Shown here piece by piece: positions 1-9,054 of a DNA stretch of 43,892 bases. Position 1 is the first letter of the stretch. The number at the start of each line of letters is the position of its first letter. The position numbers were made by a program, and so were the translations under genes. The notes beneath the pieces were generated by a model, which had not been told where the DNA came from, searched no databases, and saw only the letters and a program-made list of their open reading frames with translations. The stretch is taken from the NCBI GenBank assembly GCA_019359495.1, contig JAHHHF010000008.1:1-43892 (forward strand). Reading direction: 5' to 3'. This DNA comes from Goleter apudmare HA4340-LM2 (GTDB lineage: Bacteria; Cyanobacteriota; Cyanobacteriia; Cyanobacteriales; Nostocaceae).

Positions 1-11
1 CCCAGAGCGGG

Positions 12-170
12 AGCTACGGTGTACACACAAGTTATCGAATCACTACCAGTTCTTGAATTACCCCACCCTAACCCTCCCCTTGTAAAGGGTGAGGGAACTA
101 GATTTTCCGGTTTCCCACCTTTCCAAGGGGGGATTAAGGGGGTAATTTGACTTGTGTGTACACGGTAGCT
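12..170. mobile_element. MITE-like element with 21-bp terminal inverted repeats
   Basis: The ends are a 21-bp inverted repeat at 12-32 and 150-170 that matches at 20 of 21 positions (core GTGTACACACAAGT). The 159-bp interior has no ORF and carries C-rich then G-rich tracts that could pair internally. Short elements with long terminal inverted repeats and no transposase are typical of MITEs in Nostocales. No target-site duplication is evident. The family name is unknown to me. Confidence 0.6.
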
Positions 171-415
171 TGCTAAGGGAGGGTGCGCTGTCTTCGCGGG
201 TGGGGTATTTATATGCGTCTTCATATTAAATTGGTATGAGGTATGTGGGTCAGCAGCATGTACACAAATATAGACCAAGATAGTTCAGTTCCGTGATATT
301 ATGTCCGCCTAATATTAGTTATAAATTCCCGCATCTTTCACAACATTCCAGTGGCCTTCATGATAGGTCTTCCACCTGACACAATATGAGACAATAAGCA
401 ATGTGAGATACTCTC
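171..415. other. Intergenic region upstream of the DUF3592 gene
   Basis: No gene is visible between the MITE-like element and the start at 416. The DNA probably holds the promoter of the downstream gene, but I cannot assign -35/-10 boxes with confidence. No tRNA-like or riboswitch-like structure was recognised. Confidence 0.4.
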
Positions 416-901
416 ATGAAATTTGTACCCATGAATTTCAAACCTCACCAAAGCACATTTGACGACAAACTGAGTGCAATTATTGGACTAGTGATTGCAT
501 TAATATTTATTGCGGTAGGTTTTTGGGTTCGTAACAAAGTCGCACATGAGCGGGCGACGCTAACGGAAACACAGGGTACGGTAGTAGACAGCCTCAGTCG
601 TCGTGAGCGCGATAGTAATGATCGGCCAAAGGAAACCTATGCACCAGTAATAGAGTTTCTCATCAAAGGCGATCGCATTCGCTTTACAGGTTATTATGAG
701 TCCCACAGAGCCAGTAAAGGTAACACAGTAGTTGTCCGTTACGATCCCCAGCAACCAGCAACTACTGCCCGTATAGTGGAGCCGTTTGAAGGTTTAGCAC
801 ATTGGATGGCGTTTGGTATGGGTGGGTTGCTTGTGGTCTCTAGCGTGGGTAAGGTTTTGCCTATACGTTGGTCTTCAGATGGGAAATCTGACCAAAGTTG
901 A
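416..901 (+). CDS. DUF3592 domain membrane protein
   Basis: A 161-residue protein with two predicted membrane segments, one near residues 22-40 (AIIGLVIALIFIAVGFW) and one near 130-147. Between them lies a small soluble beta-rich domain with the DUF3592 pattern: a 'GTVVDS' strand, then 'YAPVIEFLIKGDRIRFTG', then a 'VRYDPQQP' turn. DUF3592 proteins are small membrane proteins of unknown function. The start at 416 has no clear Shine-Dalgarno sequence, and an internal ATG at 431 is possible. It stands alone on the plus strand, with the next gene convergent to it. The family is fairly sure; the function is unknown. Confidence 0.7.
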   Translation: MKFVPMNFKPHQSTFDDKLSAIIGLVIALIFIAVGFWVRNKVAHERATLTETQGTVVDSLSRRERDSNDRPKETYAPVIEFLIKGDRIRFTGYYESHRASKGNTVVVRYDPQQPATTARIVEPFEGLAHWMAFGMGGLLVVSSVGKVLPIRWSSDGKSDQS

Positions 902-1035
902 TATTGGACTTTTAGCTTAAATATTACAAATAATTGATGTTGAACAAGGTGAATTAATTCACATATTTCTAGCCAAATATTTGAGATACTAATCAATGAA
1001 ACCTTTACTTAGTAACGCTGAGGTTGGGTGATTTC

Positions 1036-1488
1036 TTAAATCGCGGATGGGTCACTGGATTCTTCTTTATGAAGACCGTTCTTGTCTCTTTTAATGCTTT
1101 CTTCTAGGGCTTGAATTTGCTCGCGTCGGGCTTCTAATTCCAGAGTACGACGTGCCAGGTCTTGATTTTGTAGTGTTAAGGACTGTCGCCAATGTTCTGC
1201 GCGTTCTGCTTCTTGTTGCAAAAAATCGGGGGTAATGCCAGAAGCAAGATAGGTTTGTACCAAGTACAGTACCCAGTTGGTAGCATCTTCCATGCGTTCA
1301 ATCTCGCCTGTTGGAGATAGCTCTACCAACAACAGTAATTTTTCACTCATAGTGTTGCCTTTACCCAGCAGAATAAAAGCCTCCTCTGGGATGATGGACC
1401 AGAGGTTATCAGCTTCTTGACGCGCTAATAAGCGTAGCTGATGCTGGTCTAGAAATTCGTTTTTATGCACCTGAGCTAGGTATCGCAT
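1036..1488 (-). CDS. Conserved hypothetical protein with C-terminal coiled coil
   Basis: About 150 residues, soluble, with no signal peptide. The N-terminal half is a small mixed domain starting MRYLAQVHKN. The C-terminal 60 residues are highly charged and probably a helical coiled coil (AERAEHWRQ, LELEARREQIQALEE). I chose the ATG at 1488 because a strong AGGAGG lies about 10 bases upstream; the longer frame opens with TTG at 1521 and would put that ribosome-binding site inside the coding region. It follows valS on the same strand after about 145 bp that contain an inverted repeat, so co-transcription is uncertain. I recall similar proteins of unknown function in cyanobacteria but cannot name a family. 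Confidence 0.7.
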   Translation of the reverse strand: MRYLAQVHKNEFLDQHQLRLLARQEADNLWSIIPEEAFILLGKGNTMSEKLLLLVELSPTGEIERMEDATNWVLYLVQTYLASGITPDFLQQEAERAEHWRQSLTLQNQDLARRTLELEARREQIQALEESIKRDKNGLHKEESSDPSAI

Positions 1489-1575
1489 GACTATTGCGTC
1501 CCTCCTAATTTCAAATTGCAAACCCCAAACATCATTTTTAATTTTTTTGGGAGCAAAAATTATGAATTATGGATT

Positions 1576-1627
1576 GTGAATTATGAAATTTAAGTATGAC
1601 TCTAATTCATAATTCACAAATTATCCA
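1576..1627. repeat. Inverted repeat between valS and the downstream gene
   Basis: GTGAATTATGAA at 1576-1587 pairs perfectly with TTCATAATTCAC at 1616-1627, with weaker pairing continuing outside. The AT-rich hairpin lies just after the valS stop codon and may act as a weak terminator. It resembles the GAATTATGAATT-type intergenic repeats common in Nostoc genomes. Confidence 0.5.
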
Positions 1628-1633
1628 TTGCAG

Positions 1634-4600
1634 TTATACTAAACCACGCAAGCGACTACGTAAAATTTCGGCTTGTGTTTCTGCCTCTGCTAAGGCTGCT
1701 CGCGCTCCTTGTACTACATCAGCTCTAGCTCTATCAACAAATTTCGGATTACTCAACCTAGCATTGAGAGATTGTACTTCGGCTTCGGCTTTGCTGAGGC
1801 TTTTCTCTAGTTTGGCACGCAGTGTTTCAATATCTACTACACCCTGGAGAGGAATTACCACTTGTACAGTACCCACAACGCCAGCTATGGCATTTTCTGG
1901 TTCTTGGGGTGGTGATGACTCGGTTGGTGATAGATGCTCGTTACTAGTCGGTTTGAACAAGCGTGCCCAAAACTTGCTTCTAAACTGCGGCGACGATACA
2001 TAACGGGTAATTAACCAAGTTGTGTAACCAAGACCAACAATTTCAAAGAAAGTTCCGAGTGCGGGAACATCATCAATCGCATCAACAGCAGCGTAAGCGA
2101 GGCGAGTGAAAACAAGTATCACCATCGCCCAGCCAATTAGCTTCAAACCCCGCCCAGGTTTTGCAGGTGGAAGTGGTACTGTTTGGCTAATTTGGTCGCC
2201 AGCGATGGTTAAATTTTCCACCTTCGCCAAATCTTTGATATAAGCTTGTCCCGCCGTGAGGATTTCTCTCTCCTTGAGATTTTCGCTTTGCAAATTCGCT
2301 GTTACCTTCGCCCCTGGTTTAACATCAGCTTCAGCCCGTAAGTTGCGAATGGTACGAATAGTGCCAATTAATAATTCAAATTGTGTCTCTAGTTCGGGAT
2401 TAATTAGCTGAGTATCCGCTTGGGGATAGCTTTGTAGCGCCAAGACTTGGGGGGAATCTGCTGGTTGCTGAGTCAGAGTCTGCCAAATCTCCTCGGTGAT
2501 GTGGGGCATAAAGGGATGCAGGAGTTTTAAAATCCCTTCCAGGACGTAGGCGAGGATTTGCTGTGCTACCCGCCGCGATGCTGGATCTGCGTTTTGTTGC
2601 AGCCGGGATTTCACCAGTTCAATATACCAGTCACAAAAATCACCCCAAATGAATTCATACAATCCCTTGGCTGCTTCACCAAGCCCGTAACTGTTGATGT
2701 CATTGGTGGTTTGTCGCACAACTTGATGATAGCGGGAAAGAATCCAGGAATCGCTTAATTCTGTGGGGTTTGGTTGACCTAATTGCTGCGGTGTTTGTCC
2801 ATCCAAATTCATCAATACGAAGCGCGACGCATTCCACAACTTGTTAGCAAAGTTGCGGGAAGCTTCCACCGATGGAGACTCATCCTTTTTGCGATCGTAC
2901 TCCAAACGGATATCTTGACCAGCTCCAGCTACCTCTCTAATGAGGGTATAGCGCAGGGCATCAGTACCATATTTGTCAATTAATAATAAGGGGTCAATGC
3001 CATTACCCTTAGTCTTAGACATTTTTTGACCTTTTTCATCCAACACCAACCCGTGGATGTAAACGTCCTTAAACGGCATTTGCTCCGTAAAATGCCCAGC
3101 CATCATTGTCATTCTGGCAACCCAGAAAAAGATAATGTCAAAGCCAGTAACTAGGGTAGTGGTGGGGTAGTAAGTGGCTAAATCCTGAGTTTGTTCTGGC
3201 CAGCCCAAAGTAGAAAACGGCCAAAGTCCCGAAGAAAACCAGGTATCCAAGACATCAGGGTCTTGTTCTAGCTGGACATTTTCACCAAATTGTGCTTTGG
3301 CTTTGTCCCAAGCTTCATCAGCATTTTTCGCTACTACAAAGGGCGTATTATCTAGAATTTGTCCACCCGTTTCACTCACCGCATACCAAGCCGGGATTTG
3401 GTGACCCCACCACAATTGACGGGAGATGCACCAATCTTTTAGCTTCACCAGCCAATCACGGTAAACCTTAGTCCAACGCTGGGGAACAAACTCCGGAGAA
3501 TTTTGCTGGTCGAGAAATTCTAGCGCCCGGTCTGCCAAGGGGCGAATTTTCACAAACCACTGGGTGGATAATAAAGGTTCAATAGGGACTTTACCGCGAT
3601 CGCTATAGGGAACGCTATGCTTGTAGTCTTCTATTTTCACCAAAAAGCCATCAGCTTCTAGGCGCGCCACAACGTTTTTTCTGGCGACAAAGCGGTCTTG
3701 TCCTTGGAACTCGCCACCATTAGCGTTAAGCGTACCGTCCTTATTGAGGATATTAATAAACGGTAAATTGTGACGCTTACCCATTTCAAAATCATTGGGG
3801 TCATGGGCGGGAGTTACCTTGACGCAACCCGTACCGAAAGTTGGGTCTACGAACTCATCGCCAACTATGGGAATTTGCCGTTGTACAATTGGCAGAGTAA
3901 CGGTTTTGCCGATTAAGTGCTTGTAGCGATCGTCACCAGGATTAACTGCTACTGCTGTATCACCCAGCATAGTTTCTGGTCGAGTTGTCGCCACCTCCAC
4001 ATAACCATCACCATCCGTCAGAGGATAACGGAAGTGCCAAAGATTACCGTTTACCTCTTGATTTTCCACTTCCACATCAGACACCGCCGACTGGGTAGCA
4101 GGGCACCAGTTAACTAAGTACTCACCACGATAGATTAAGCCTGAACTATACAAACGAGTAAAAGCTTCGACCACAGCATTAGATAAACCCTCATCCAGGG
4201 TAAATCTCTCCCGCGACCAGTCCACAGAAACGCCCAAGCGTCGTAACTGATTGACAATTACGCCCCCAGAATCCGCCTTCCACTGTCTAGCGCGTTCTAA
4301 GAATTGTTCACGCCCCAATTCATAGCGAGTTTTGCCTTCTTTTTGCAGTTGCTTTTCCAGCATGGTGTGGACGGCGATACTGGCGTGGTCTGTTCCAGGT
4401 AGCCACAGGGTATTACGTCCCTGCATCCGGTGGTAACGCACTAGGACATCAATCAACGCACTTTCAAAGGCGTGACCCATGTGTAAACTACCGGTGACAT
4501 TAGGTGGCGGGATGACAACGCAGTAGGGTTCGCCGCCTTTGTTGGGGTCGGCTTTGTAGACTTGGTTTTCTTCCCAGAATTTTTGCCATTTGGCTTCTGT

Positions 4601-4648
4601 GGAGAATGGTTCGTAGAGGCTAGGGAGATTCGGAATAGTTGCGGTCAT
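1634..4648 (-). CDS. valS: Valyl-tRNA synthetase with CAAD membrane-anchor insert
   Basis: A class I aminoacyl-tRNA synthetase that charges tRNA-Val. The HIGH signature is HMGH at residues 56-59, after PPPNVTG; the KMSKS loop reads KMSKTKGN near residue 542. The tRNA-binding helical domain ([11 protein letters not shown]) follows, and the last ~80 residues are the usual ValRS coiled-coil arm. Between the anticodon domain and this arm there is an extra segment of about 100 residues (roughly 824-923). It has two hydrophobic helices ([15 protein letters not shown] and [18 protein letters not shown]) and a Pro/Ser-rich linker. This is the CAAD domain known from some cyanobacterial aaRSs, which anchors the enzyme to thylakoid membranes. 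It explains the length of 1004 residues against about 900 for ordinary ValRS. The gene is intact and the identification is secure. Confidence 0.97.
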   Translation of the reverse strand: MTATIPNLPSLYEPFSTEAKWQKFWEENQVYKADPNKGGEPYCVVIPPPNVTGSLHMGHAFESALIDVLVRYHRMQGRNTLWLPGTDHASIAVHTMLEKQLQKEGKTRYELGREQFLERARQWKADSGGVIVNQLRRLGVSVDWSRERFTLDEGLSNAVVEAFTRLYSSGLIYRGEYLVNWCPATQSAVSDVEVENQEVNGNLWHFRYPLTDGDGYVEVATTRPETMLGDTAVAVNPGDDRYKHLIGKTVTLPIVQRQIPIVGDEFVDPTFGTGCVKVTPAHDPNDFEMGKRHNLPFINILNKDGTLNANGGEFQGQDRFVARKNVVARLEADGFLVKIEDYKHSVPYSDRGKVPIEPLLSTQWFVKIRPLADRALEFLDQQNSPEFVPQRWTKVYRDWLVKLKDWCISRQLWWGHQIPAWYAVSETGGQILDNTPFVVAKNADEAWDKAKAQFGENVQLEQDPDVLDTWFSSGLWPFSTLGWPEQTQDLATYYPTTTLVTGFDIIFFWVARMTMMAGHFTEQMPFKDVYIHGLVLDEKGQKMSKTKGNGIDPLLLIDKYGTDALRYTLIREVAGAGQDIRLEYDRKKDESPSVEASRNFANKLWNASRFVLMNLDGQTPQQLGQPNPTELSDSWILSRYHQVVRQTTNDINSYGLGEAAKGLYEFIWGDFCDWYIELVKSRLQQNADPASRRVAQQILAYVLEGILKLLHPFMPHITEEIWQTLTQQPADSPQVLALQSYPQADTQLINPELETQFELLIGTIRTIRNLRAEADVKPGAKVTANLQSENLKEREILTAGQAYIKDLAKVENLTIAGDQISQTVPLPPAKPGRGLKLIGWAMVILVFTRLAYAAVDAIDDVPALGTFFEIVGLGYTTWLITRYVSSPQFRSKFWARLFKPTSNEHLSPTESSPPQEPENAIAGVVGTVQVVIPLQGVVDIETLRAKLEKSLSKAEAEVQSLNARLSNPKFVDRARADVVQGARAALAEAETQAEILRSRLRGLV

Positions 4649-4735
4649 GCTGGGAAATCTAAGTTTGGAAGGACTCTAATAAATTTTGCCACAGGGTTGG
4701 AGAGGGATTTATGGAATCCTCTGCGGTTCGTTAAA

Positions 4736-5250
4736 ATGAAAACTCTCCCCTCTACTTTGCTGAAGGCGTTCCCAACGTCCTCATCAGTACAGTTTCCGTC
4801 ATCTTTTACAAAAAACTTGGCATCGACAACGACCAAATCACTGCTTGGACAAGCTTCCTCTACCTCCCTTGGGTGATTAAAATGTTTTGGGGTCCAGTTG
4901 TAGACATTTATTCCACAAAAAGAACATGGATACTTGTCACTCAATTCGCCACGTTTTGCTGTTTAAGTTTACTTGCCCTATCTCTACAACTACCAAATTT
5001 CTTTTTCATTTCCTTAGCTGCATTAACAGTTGGGGCATTTATTTCTGCCACTTATGACATTGCCACCGACGGCTTTTATATGCTGGTATTAAATGCGGAA
5101 CAGATGTTACCCGGTGCTATTAGTGGTGCTATTCAAAAATCTGTGGGATATCCATTATTTTTTGTTTTAGTTTGTTTATTCACCATTCCGGGAATGATTT
5201 CTCTATTGTTCATTCCTTTAAAAGCAGGCGCTAATCATCCCCAGGTTTAA
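4736..5250 (+). pseudogene. Remnant of an AmpG-type (PAT family) MFS permease
   Basis: Read in the frame of 4738-5250 this encodes an N-terminal MFS segment (LYFAEGVPN, then WTSFLYLPWVIKMFWGPVVD) running to DIATDGFYML. It then jumps straight to what looks like the last helix and tail of such a transporter. Intact PAT-family permeases have about 12-14 membrane helices and over 400 residues; fewer than 180 remain, so most of the middle is gone. An ATG at 4736 is one base out of frame: an extra A in the AAAA run at 4739-4742 would give MKNSPLYFAEGVPN. So there is both a start-proximal frameshift and an internal deletion. AmpG-type permeases import muropeptides, which fits the amino-sugar kinase downstream. 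A GTG at 4873 could start a short product, but I doubt it functions. Confidence 0.75.
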
Positions 5251-5316
5251 CAGCAATACCTAGGTGCGTTACACTGTTGCTAGCGCACTTTATAATATAA
5301 AAATTTTTAATTATCT

Positions 5317-6276
5317 ATGAGTTATGTTTTGGGAATAGATGGTGGTGGTAGCAAAACCGTTTGTGTACTGATGGATGAAACACGTCAAGTATTAGGTCGT
5401 GGTGAAGCAGGCGCATCCAATTATCAAAGTATAGGTATTGGAGCAACGTTACAGGCACTTCAATCTGCAATTCAATTGTCCGTAAATAGTGTATTAAATC
5501 TCACCAAGCCTGTAAAAATTGAGGCGATATGCTTAGGATTAGCAGGTGTAGGTCGTACCGCAGATATTGAAGTTGTCAAAGGGATATTACAAGATTTACT
5601 ATGCTGTGAATCTCTGCCTATTACTTGGGCATTACCCACATCTAATATTCTCATTTATAATGATGCTTTGATTGCTTTAGTTGGCGGAGTTGGTCATAGT
5701 GTCGGTGTTGTCGTCGCCGCAGGTACAGGTTCGATAGTTTTTGGGCGAAATCATCAGGGAATTACTAAACGAGTTGGTGGCTGGGGATATATATTAGGCG
5801 ATGAAGGTAGTGCTTATAAAATTGCGATCGCTGGAATGCAAGCAGCATTAAAATCTTATGATGGTAGAGAGCAAGCAACGGGTTTAGTAGAGTCTTTCCA
5901 AGAGTATCTTGATTTGCCCAGTATCGCAGATTTAATTGAGGTCGTATATCGCCGAAACTTGGGAGTAAAGGATATAGCCGCATTAGCACAAATTGTGGAT
6001 TTAGTAGCAGCTTTAGGCGATGAAGTAGCGAATCAAATTATTGATGATGCAGTACAAGAATTGGTAAAGGCTACTACTACTGTCATTGAGGCAATTTTTA
6101 AACCAGACTCAGTTATAGAAGTTGTGACAACGGGAAGTGTGTGGAAGAGTCGATGCAAAATGCATCAGAGATTTACAGCCTCTCTTGGCAATAAGGTTCC
6201 CAGGGTAAAAGTGATTTTTCCTAAGCATGAGCCTGCTTATGGTGCGGGGTTAGTAGCCCTGAAGCGGCTAAACTGA
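5317..6276 (+). CDS. BadF/BadG-type ATPase, probable N-acetylglucosamine kinase
   Basis: 319 residues with the ASKHA (actin/hexokinase) fold. Phosphate-1 loop GIDGGGSKT lies near residues 6-14, followed by GLAGVGR, ND..IAL (catalytic Asp region), the second phosphate loop AAGTGSIVFGRN, GGWGYILGDEGSAY and a C-terminal EPAYGAGLVAL adenosine motif. This arrangement is that of the BadF/BadG/BcrA/BcrD family as found in N-acetylglucosamine kinases rather than the Fe-S-cluster dehydratase activators: no cysteine ligands are present. The expected reaction is ATP-dependent 6-phosphorylation of GlcNAc or a related amino sugar in the cytoplasm. It begins 66 bp after the AmpG-like permease remnant on the same strand, which suggests an ancestral murein-recycling pair. 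Substrate is inferred. Confidence 0.85.
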   Translation: MSYVLGIDGGGSKTVCVLMDETRQVLGRGEAGASNYQSIGIGATLQALQSAIQLSVNSVLNLTKPVKIEAICLGLAGVGRTADIEVVKGILQDLLCCESLPITWALPTSNILIYNDALIALVGGVGHSVGVVVAAGTGSIVFGRNHQGITKRVGGWGYILGDEGSAYKIAIAGMQAALKSYDGREQATGLVESFQEYLDLPSIADLIEVVYRRNLGVKDIAALAQIVDLVAALGDEVANQIIDDAVQELVKATTTVIEAIFKPDSVIEVVTTGSVWKSRCKMHQRFTASLGNKVPRVKVIFPKHEPAYGAGLVALKRLN

Positions 6277-6447
6277 AAATTGAGATTTTGCTGAGAAATC
6301 CATAAGAACTTTCTCAATCAAATATCAGCTTTCTAGATACTAATCTTTAGATATACATAATTTTCAGACTAATTACTCAAGCAATAATCAGTCTCAAGGT
6401 CAAGCTATTAGCTCAACCACTGATTGATATATTGAGGAATTTGAGTC

Positions 6448-6963
6448 ATGAAATTAAGAAGTTTGTTAATCCTGAGCTTGTCTTCCCTGGCAATAGTTAG
6501 CAGTATTCCACAATATGCAGCAAGTTCTGCGGTTGTAAATATATCTGACTCCGCTACGTCTGCGCCAGTCCAGTCATTAACTCAGTTAGCACAATCTCAG
6601 CAATCAACTGTTATCAAATCAGGTACTTTTGTTTCTGGAGAACATAAAACTCAAGGCACTGTCCGGATTACTAAAAAAAATGGTAAATCTTTTCTCTCCC
6701 TCGATCGCTCATTTAAAACCTCCAGTTCAGGGCCTGATCTAGTAGTAATTTTGCATCGTAAAAATAACGTCATTGGTTCTACTAAACCACCAGCCTATCC
6801 CATCAAAAAAGGTGACTATATCGTTCTGGCTCCCTTAAAAAAATATAGTGGTGCTCAAACATATGTCATTCCTAGCAATATCAATTTAGCAAACTACAAA
6901 TCTGCTGCTATTTGGTGTCGTAAGTTTAATGCAACTTTTGGTGCTGCTAGTTTGAGTAGTTAA
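6448..6963 (+). CDS. Exported DM13-domain protein
   Basis: 171 residues. Residues 1-25 form a signal peptide (MKLRSLLILSLSSLAIVSS, with a likely cut after AA near 24-25), followed by a Ser/Gln-rich linker to about residue 60. The rest matches DM13: SGTFVSGEHKTQGTV, then LSLDRSFKTSSSGPDLVVIL, GAQTYVIP and the conserved AIWCRKFNATFGAASL with its single cysteine. DM13 domains are proposed to take part in redox or electron-transfer processes at the cell surface, but the role in cyanobacteria is not established. The SDR gene starts 25 bp downstream with its own ribosome-binding site, so they may be co-transcribed. Confidence 0.85.
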   Translation: MKLRSLLILSLSSLAIVSSIPQYAASSAVVNISDSATSAPVQSLTQLAQSQQSTVIKSGTFVSGEHKTQGTVRITKKNGKSFLSLDRSFKTSSSGPDLVVILHRKNNVIGSTKPPAYPIKKGDYIVLAPLKKYSGAQTYVIPSNINLANYKSAAIWCRKFNATFGAASLSS

Positions 6964-6988
6964 TTAACAAATCCGGAGGTAAAAGTTT

Positions 6989-7786
6989 ATGAACTTAGCA
7001 GGTAAAGTTGCCTTAGTTACTGGTAGTAGTCAAGGTATTGGACAGGGAATTGTTTTGCGCCTGGCGCAAGCAGGGGCAAATGTTGTGATTAACTATCGAT
7101 CGCACCCAGAAGGTGCTGAAGAAACCTTAGCCAAGGTAGAGGCAATTGGTGGTAATTGTCATATGGCTTATTGTCCTCAATCTCATGGTTACACAGTCCA
7201 AGCAGACTTAGGTAGTGTGGATGAGGTGCGTCAATTAATTGCAGAAAGCATTAACCATTTTGGCAAGTTGGATATTTTGGTAAATAATGCTGGCATTGAA
7301 AAACATGCACCTTTTTGGGAGGCTACAGAAGCAGATTATGACGCTGTGATGAATGTCAATTTAAAGGGTGTGTTTTTTGCCACTCAAGCCTTTGTACAAC
7401 ATCTGGTTGCAAGTAAGCGGACGGGAAAAATTATTAATATCAGTTCAGTGCATGAAGAACTGCCATTTCCTAATTTCACTGCTTACTGTGTTAGCAAAGG
7501 TGGAATGAAAATGCTCACTCGTAACTTAGCAGTTGAGTTGGGTGCTTTGGGGATTACGATTAATAATGTTGCACCAGGAGCTATAGAAACTCCCATTAAT
7601 ACTAAGCTGTTGAACGACCCAGAAAAGTTGGGTGCGCTATTACAAAATATTCCTCTTGGTCGTTTAGGTCAACCACAAGATGTTGCTTCTTTAGTGGCGT
7701 TTCTTGCTTCTAATGATGCTGATTACATCACAGGTAGTACCTTCTTTGTTGATGGTGGTTTGCTGTGGAACTATCAAGAGCAGTAG
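6989..7786 (+). CDS. Short-chain dehydrogenase/reductase (SDR)
   Basis: 265 residues, classical SDR of the glucose-1-dehydrogenase/FabG-like kind. TGSSQGIGQG near residues 11-20 is the Rossmann NAD(P)-binding loop, NNAG and the ISS/YCVSK triad (Ser, Tyr, Lys) are present, and PGAIETPI and the C-terminal FFVDGGLLW are typical. A segment between strands 3 and 4 (NCHMAYCPQSHGYTVQADLG) is about 10 residues longer than in most SDRs. The start is well set by GGAGGT at 6975-6980, eight bases before the ATG. It lies just after the DM13 gene. The substrate (a sugar or another alcohol) cannot be told from sequence. Confidence 0.88.
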   Translation: MNLAGKVALVTGSSQGIGQGIVLRLAQAGANVVINYRSHPEGAEETLAKVEAIGGNCHMAYCPQSHGYTVQADLGSVDEVRQLIAESINHFGKLDILVNNAGIEKHAPFWEATEADYDAVMNVNLKGVFFATQAFVQHLVASKRTGKIINISSVHEELPFPNFTAYCVSKGGMKMLTRNLAVELGALGITINNVAPGAIETPINTKLLNDPEKLGALLQNIPLGRLGQPQDVASLVAFLASNDADYITGSTFFVDGGLLWNYQEQ

Positions 7787-7811
7787 TGCTCTATTTCAAA
7801 AGTTTTGAAAG

Positions 7812-7869
7812 GTTCGTAGTAAGCACTTTATTACTTAATTAATAAAGCACTCCAACCCTTACTACGAAC
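7812..7869. repeat. Palindromic GTTCGTAGTAAG repeat
   Basis: GTTCGTAGTAAG at 7812-7823 pairs perfectly with CTTACTACGAAC at 7858-7869, and the inner CACTTTATT/AATAAAGCA adds further pairing. It lies between the SDR and aquaporin genes. It resembles a dispersed palindromic repeat seen in Nostoc/Anabaena intergenic DNA. It could act as a hairpin terminator or mRNA-end stabiliser for the SDR transcript. Confidence 0.55.
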
Positions 7870-7912
7870 ATCTTTACCCATCAATATTAATTAATGACAT
7901 AGAATTATTCTC

Positions 7913-8740
7913 ATGCAAGCACTACGGAAACATTATCCCGAATACTTGATGGAAGCGCTTTTATTAGGCATCTTTATGATTTCTGCGGCGGTAGTAACTG
8001 CGCTATTAGAGTATCCTACTTCACCAATTCGACAGGCGATTTCTGAGCCACTTTTACGACGCTTTATTATTGGTTTAGCAATGGGCTTGACCGCTATTGC
8101 GATTATTTACTCTCCTTGGGGTAAACAATCGGGCGCACATATCAATCCGGTTGTCACCTTTACCTTCTTCCGTCTTGGCAAGATCCATCTGTGGGATGCA
8201 GTTTTTTACATCCTGGCGCAATTCTTGGGTGGATTGTTAGGATTAGTTTTAGCTGCGCTGGTATTAGGGAATGCAGTTACTGATCCATCTGTAAATTACA
8301 TAGTGACAGTTCCTGGTGCAGGTGGTGCAGGTGTAGCATTCTTGGCTGAACTCATCATTTCTTTTGGTGTGATGTTGATGATTTTGTTTGTATCCAATAC
8401 CTCTAAACTTGCACCATTTACAGGCATATTTGCTGGTGTGCTGATTGCAATTTATATTACTATCGAAGCACCATTATCGGGCATGAGTATGAACCCAGCT
8501 CGTACCCTAGCATCAGCAATTCCGGCTCATAATTGGACAGCCATTTGGGTTTATTTCACAGCACCACTTTTAGGAATGCTTTTGGCCTCGGAAGCTTACA
8601 TAAGGTTGAAAGGCAAAAGATCTGTGCGCTGTGCTAAACTCCATCACCACAATCACAAACGTTGTATTTTTCGCTGTGGCTATCGCTATCCAGAAGTAGA
8701 TCAGAGATGGTTGTTGAGTGATAAATTACCCAATTCCTAA
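7913..8740 (+). CDS. MIP family channel (aquaporin/glycerol facilitator)
   Basis: 275 residues with six hydrophobic helices and the two MIP half-helix loops: SGAHINPVVT (NPV in place of NPA) near residue 80 and GMSMNPARTLAS near 195. These channels pass water or small neutral solutes across the membrane. After the last helix there is a hydrophilic cytosolic tail with an unusual Cys/His-rich stretch (CAKLHHHNHKRCIFRCGY) that could bind metal. I have seen similar tails in other MIP proteins annotated in cyanobacteria, but their role is unknown to me. Selectivity cannot be predicted safely. The gene stands alone after a palindromic repeat. Confidence 0.88.
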   Translation: MQALRKHYPEYLMEALLLGIFMISAAVVTALLEYPTSPIRQAISEPLLRRFIIGLAMGLTAIAIIYSPWGKQSGAHINPVVTFTFFRLGKIHLWDAVFYILAQFLGGLLGLVLAALVLGNAVTDPSVNYIVTVPGAGGAGVAFLAELIISFGVMLMILFVSNTSKLAPFTGIFAGVLIAIYITIEAPLSGMSMNPARTLASAIPAHNWTAIWVYFTAPLLGMLLASEAYIRLKGKRSVRCAKLHHHNHKRCIFRCGYRYPEVDQRWLLSDKLPNS

Positions 8741-9054
8741 CCCGTATAACCTGACTTGTTTTAAAGGATGTTTGAAAAGTCCTCTTGTTGGTATCAAAAG
8801 TTTTAGATCTCTCTAAATCCACGCCACTTGCTACAAGTCTGGCGACCGAACGCAGTGGCTCCCTTTAAAAAGGGAGACTTTGATTCCGGTTCTCCCCTTT
8901 TTCTACGCCAAACTGCTCCGTCATATCCGCTCAAATCATACTTACTGGTTTTGTAGGCATTGCTATCGAGAAATGCCTGGTGTTGAAGATTTGAAATTTA
9001 GCAAAGCCTCTGAGCATTTCTCCCCCAAGCTGTTTAGCCTCAAGTAATAGTTTT
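8741..9054. other. Intergenic region with repeat remnants
   Basis: No gene is seen. ATGTTTGAAAAGT near 8767 is the end sequence of a dispersed repeat found again near 24293. CGCCACTTGCTACAAGTC at 8822-8839 recurs in inverted orientation at 24453-24470, so this is a decayed copy of the same family. CTCCCTTT/AAAGGGAG at 8859-8876 forms a tight hairpin. Confidence 0.5.

Noticed and set aside
1596-2003. 135-codon plus-strand frame over the 3' end of valS
   Set aside because: It is antisense to the coiled-coil arm and CAAD linker of ValRS, with no support of its own.
4645-4944. 99-codon minus-strand frame opposite the permease remnant
   Set aside because: The plus strand clearly encodes conserved transporter sequence here; the minus frame is its shadow.
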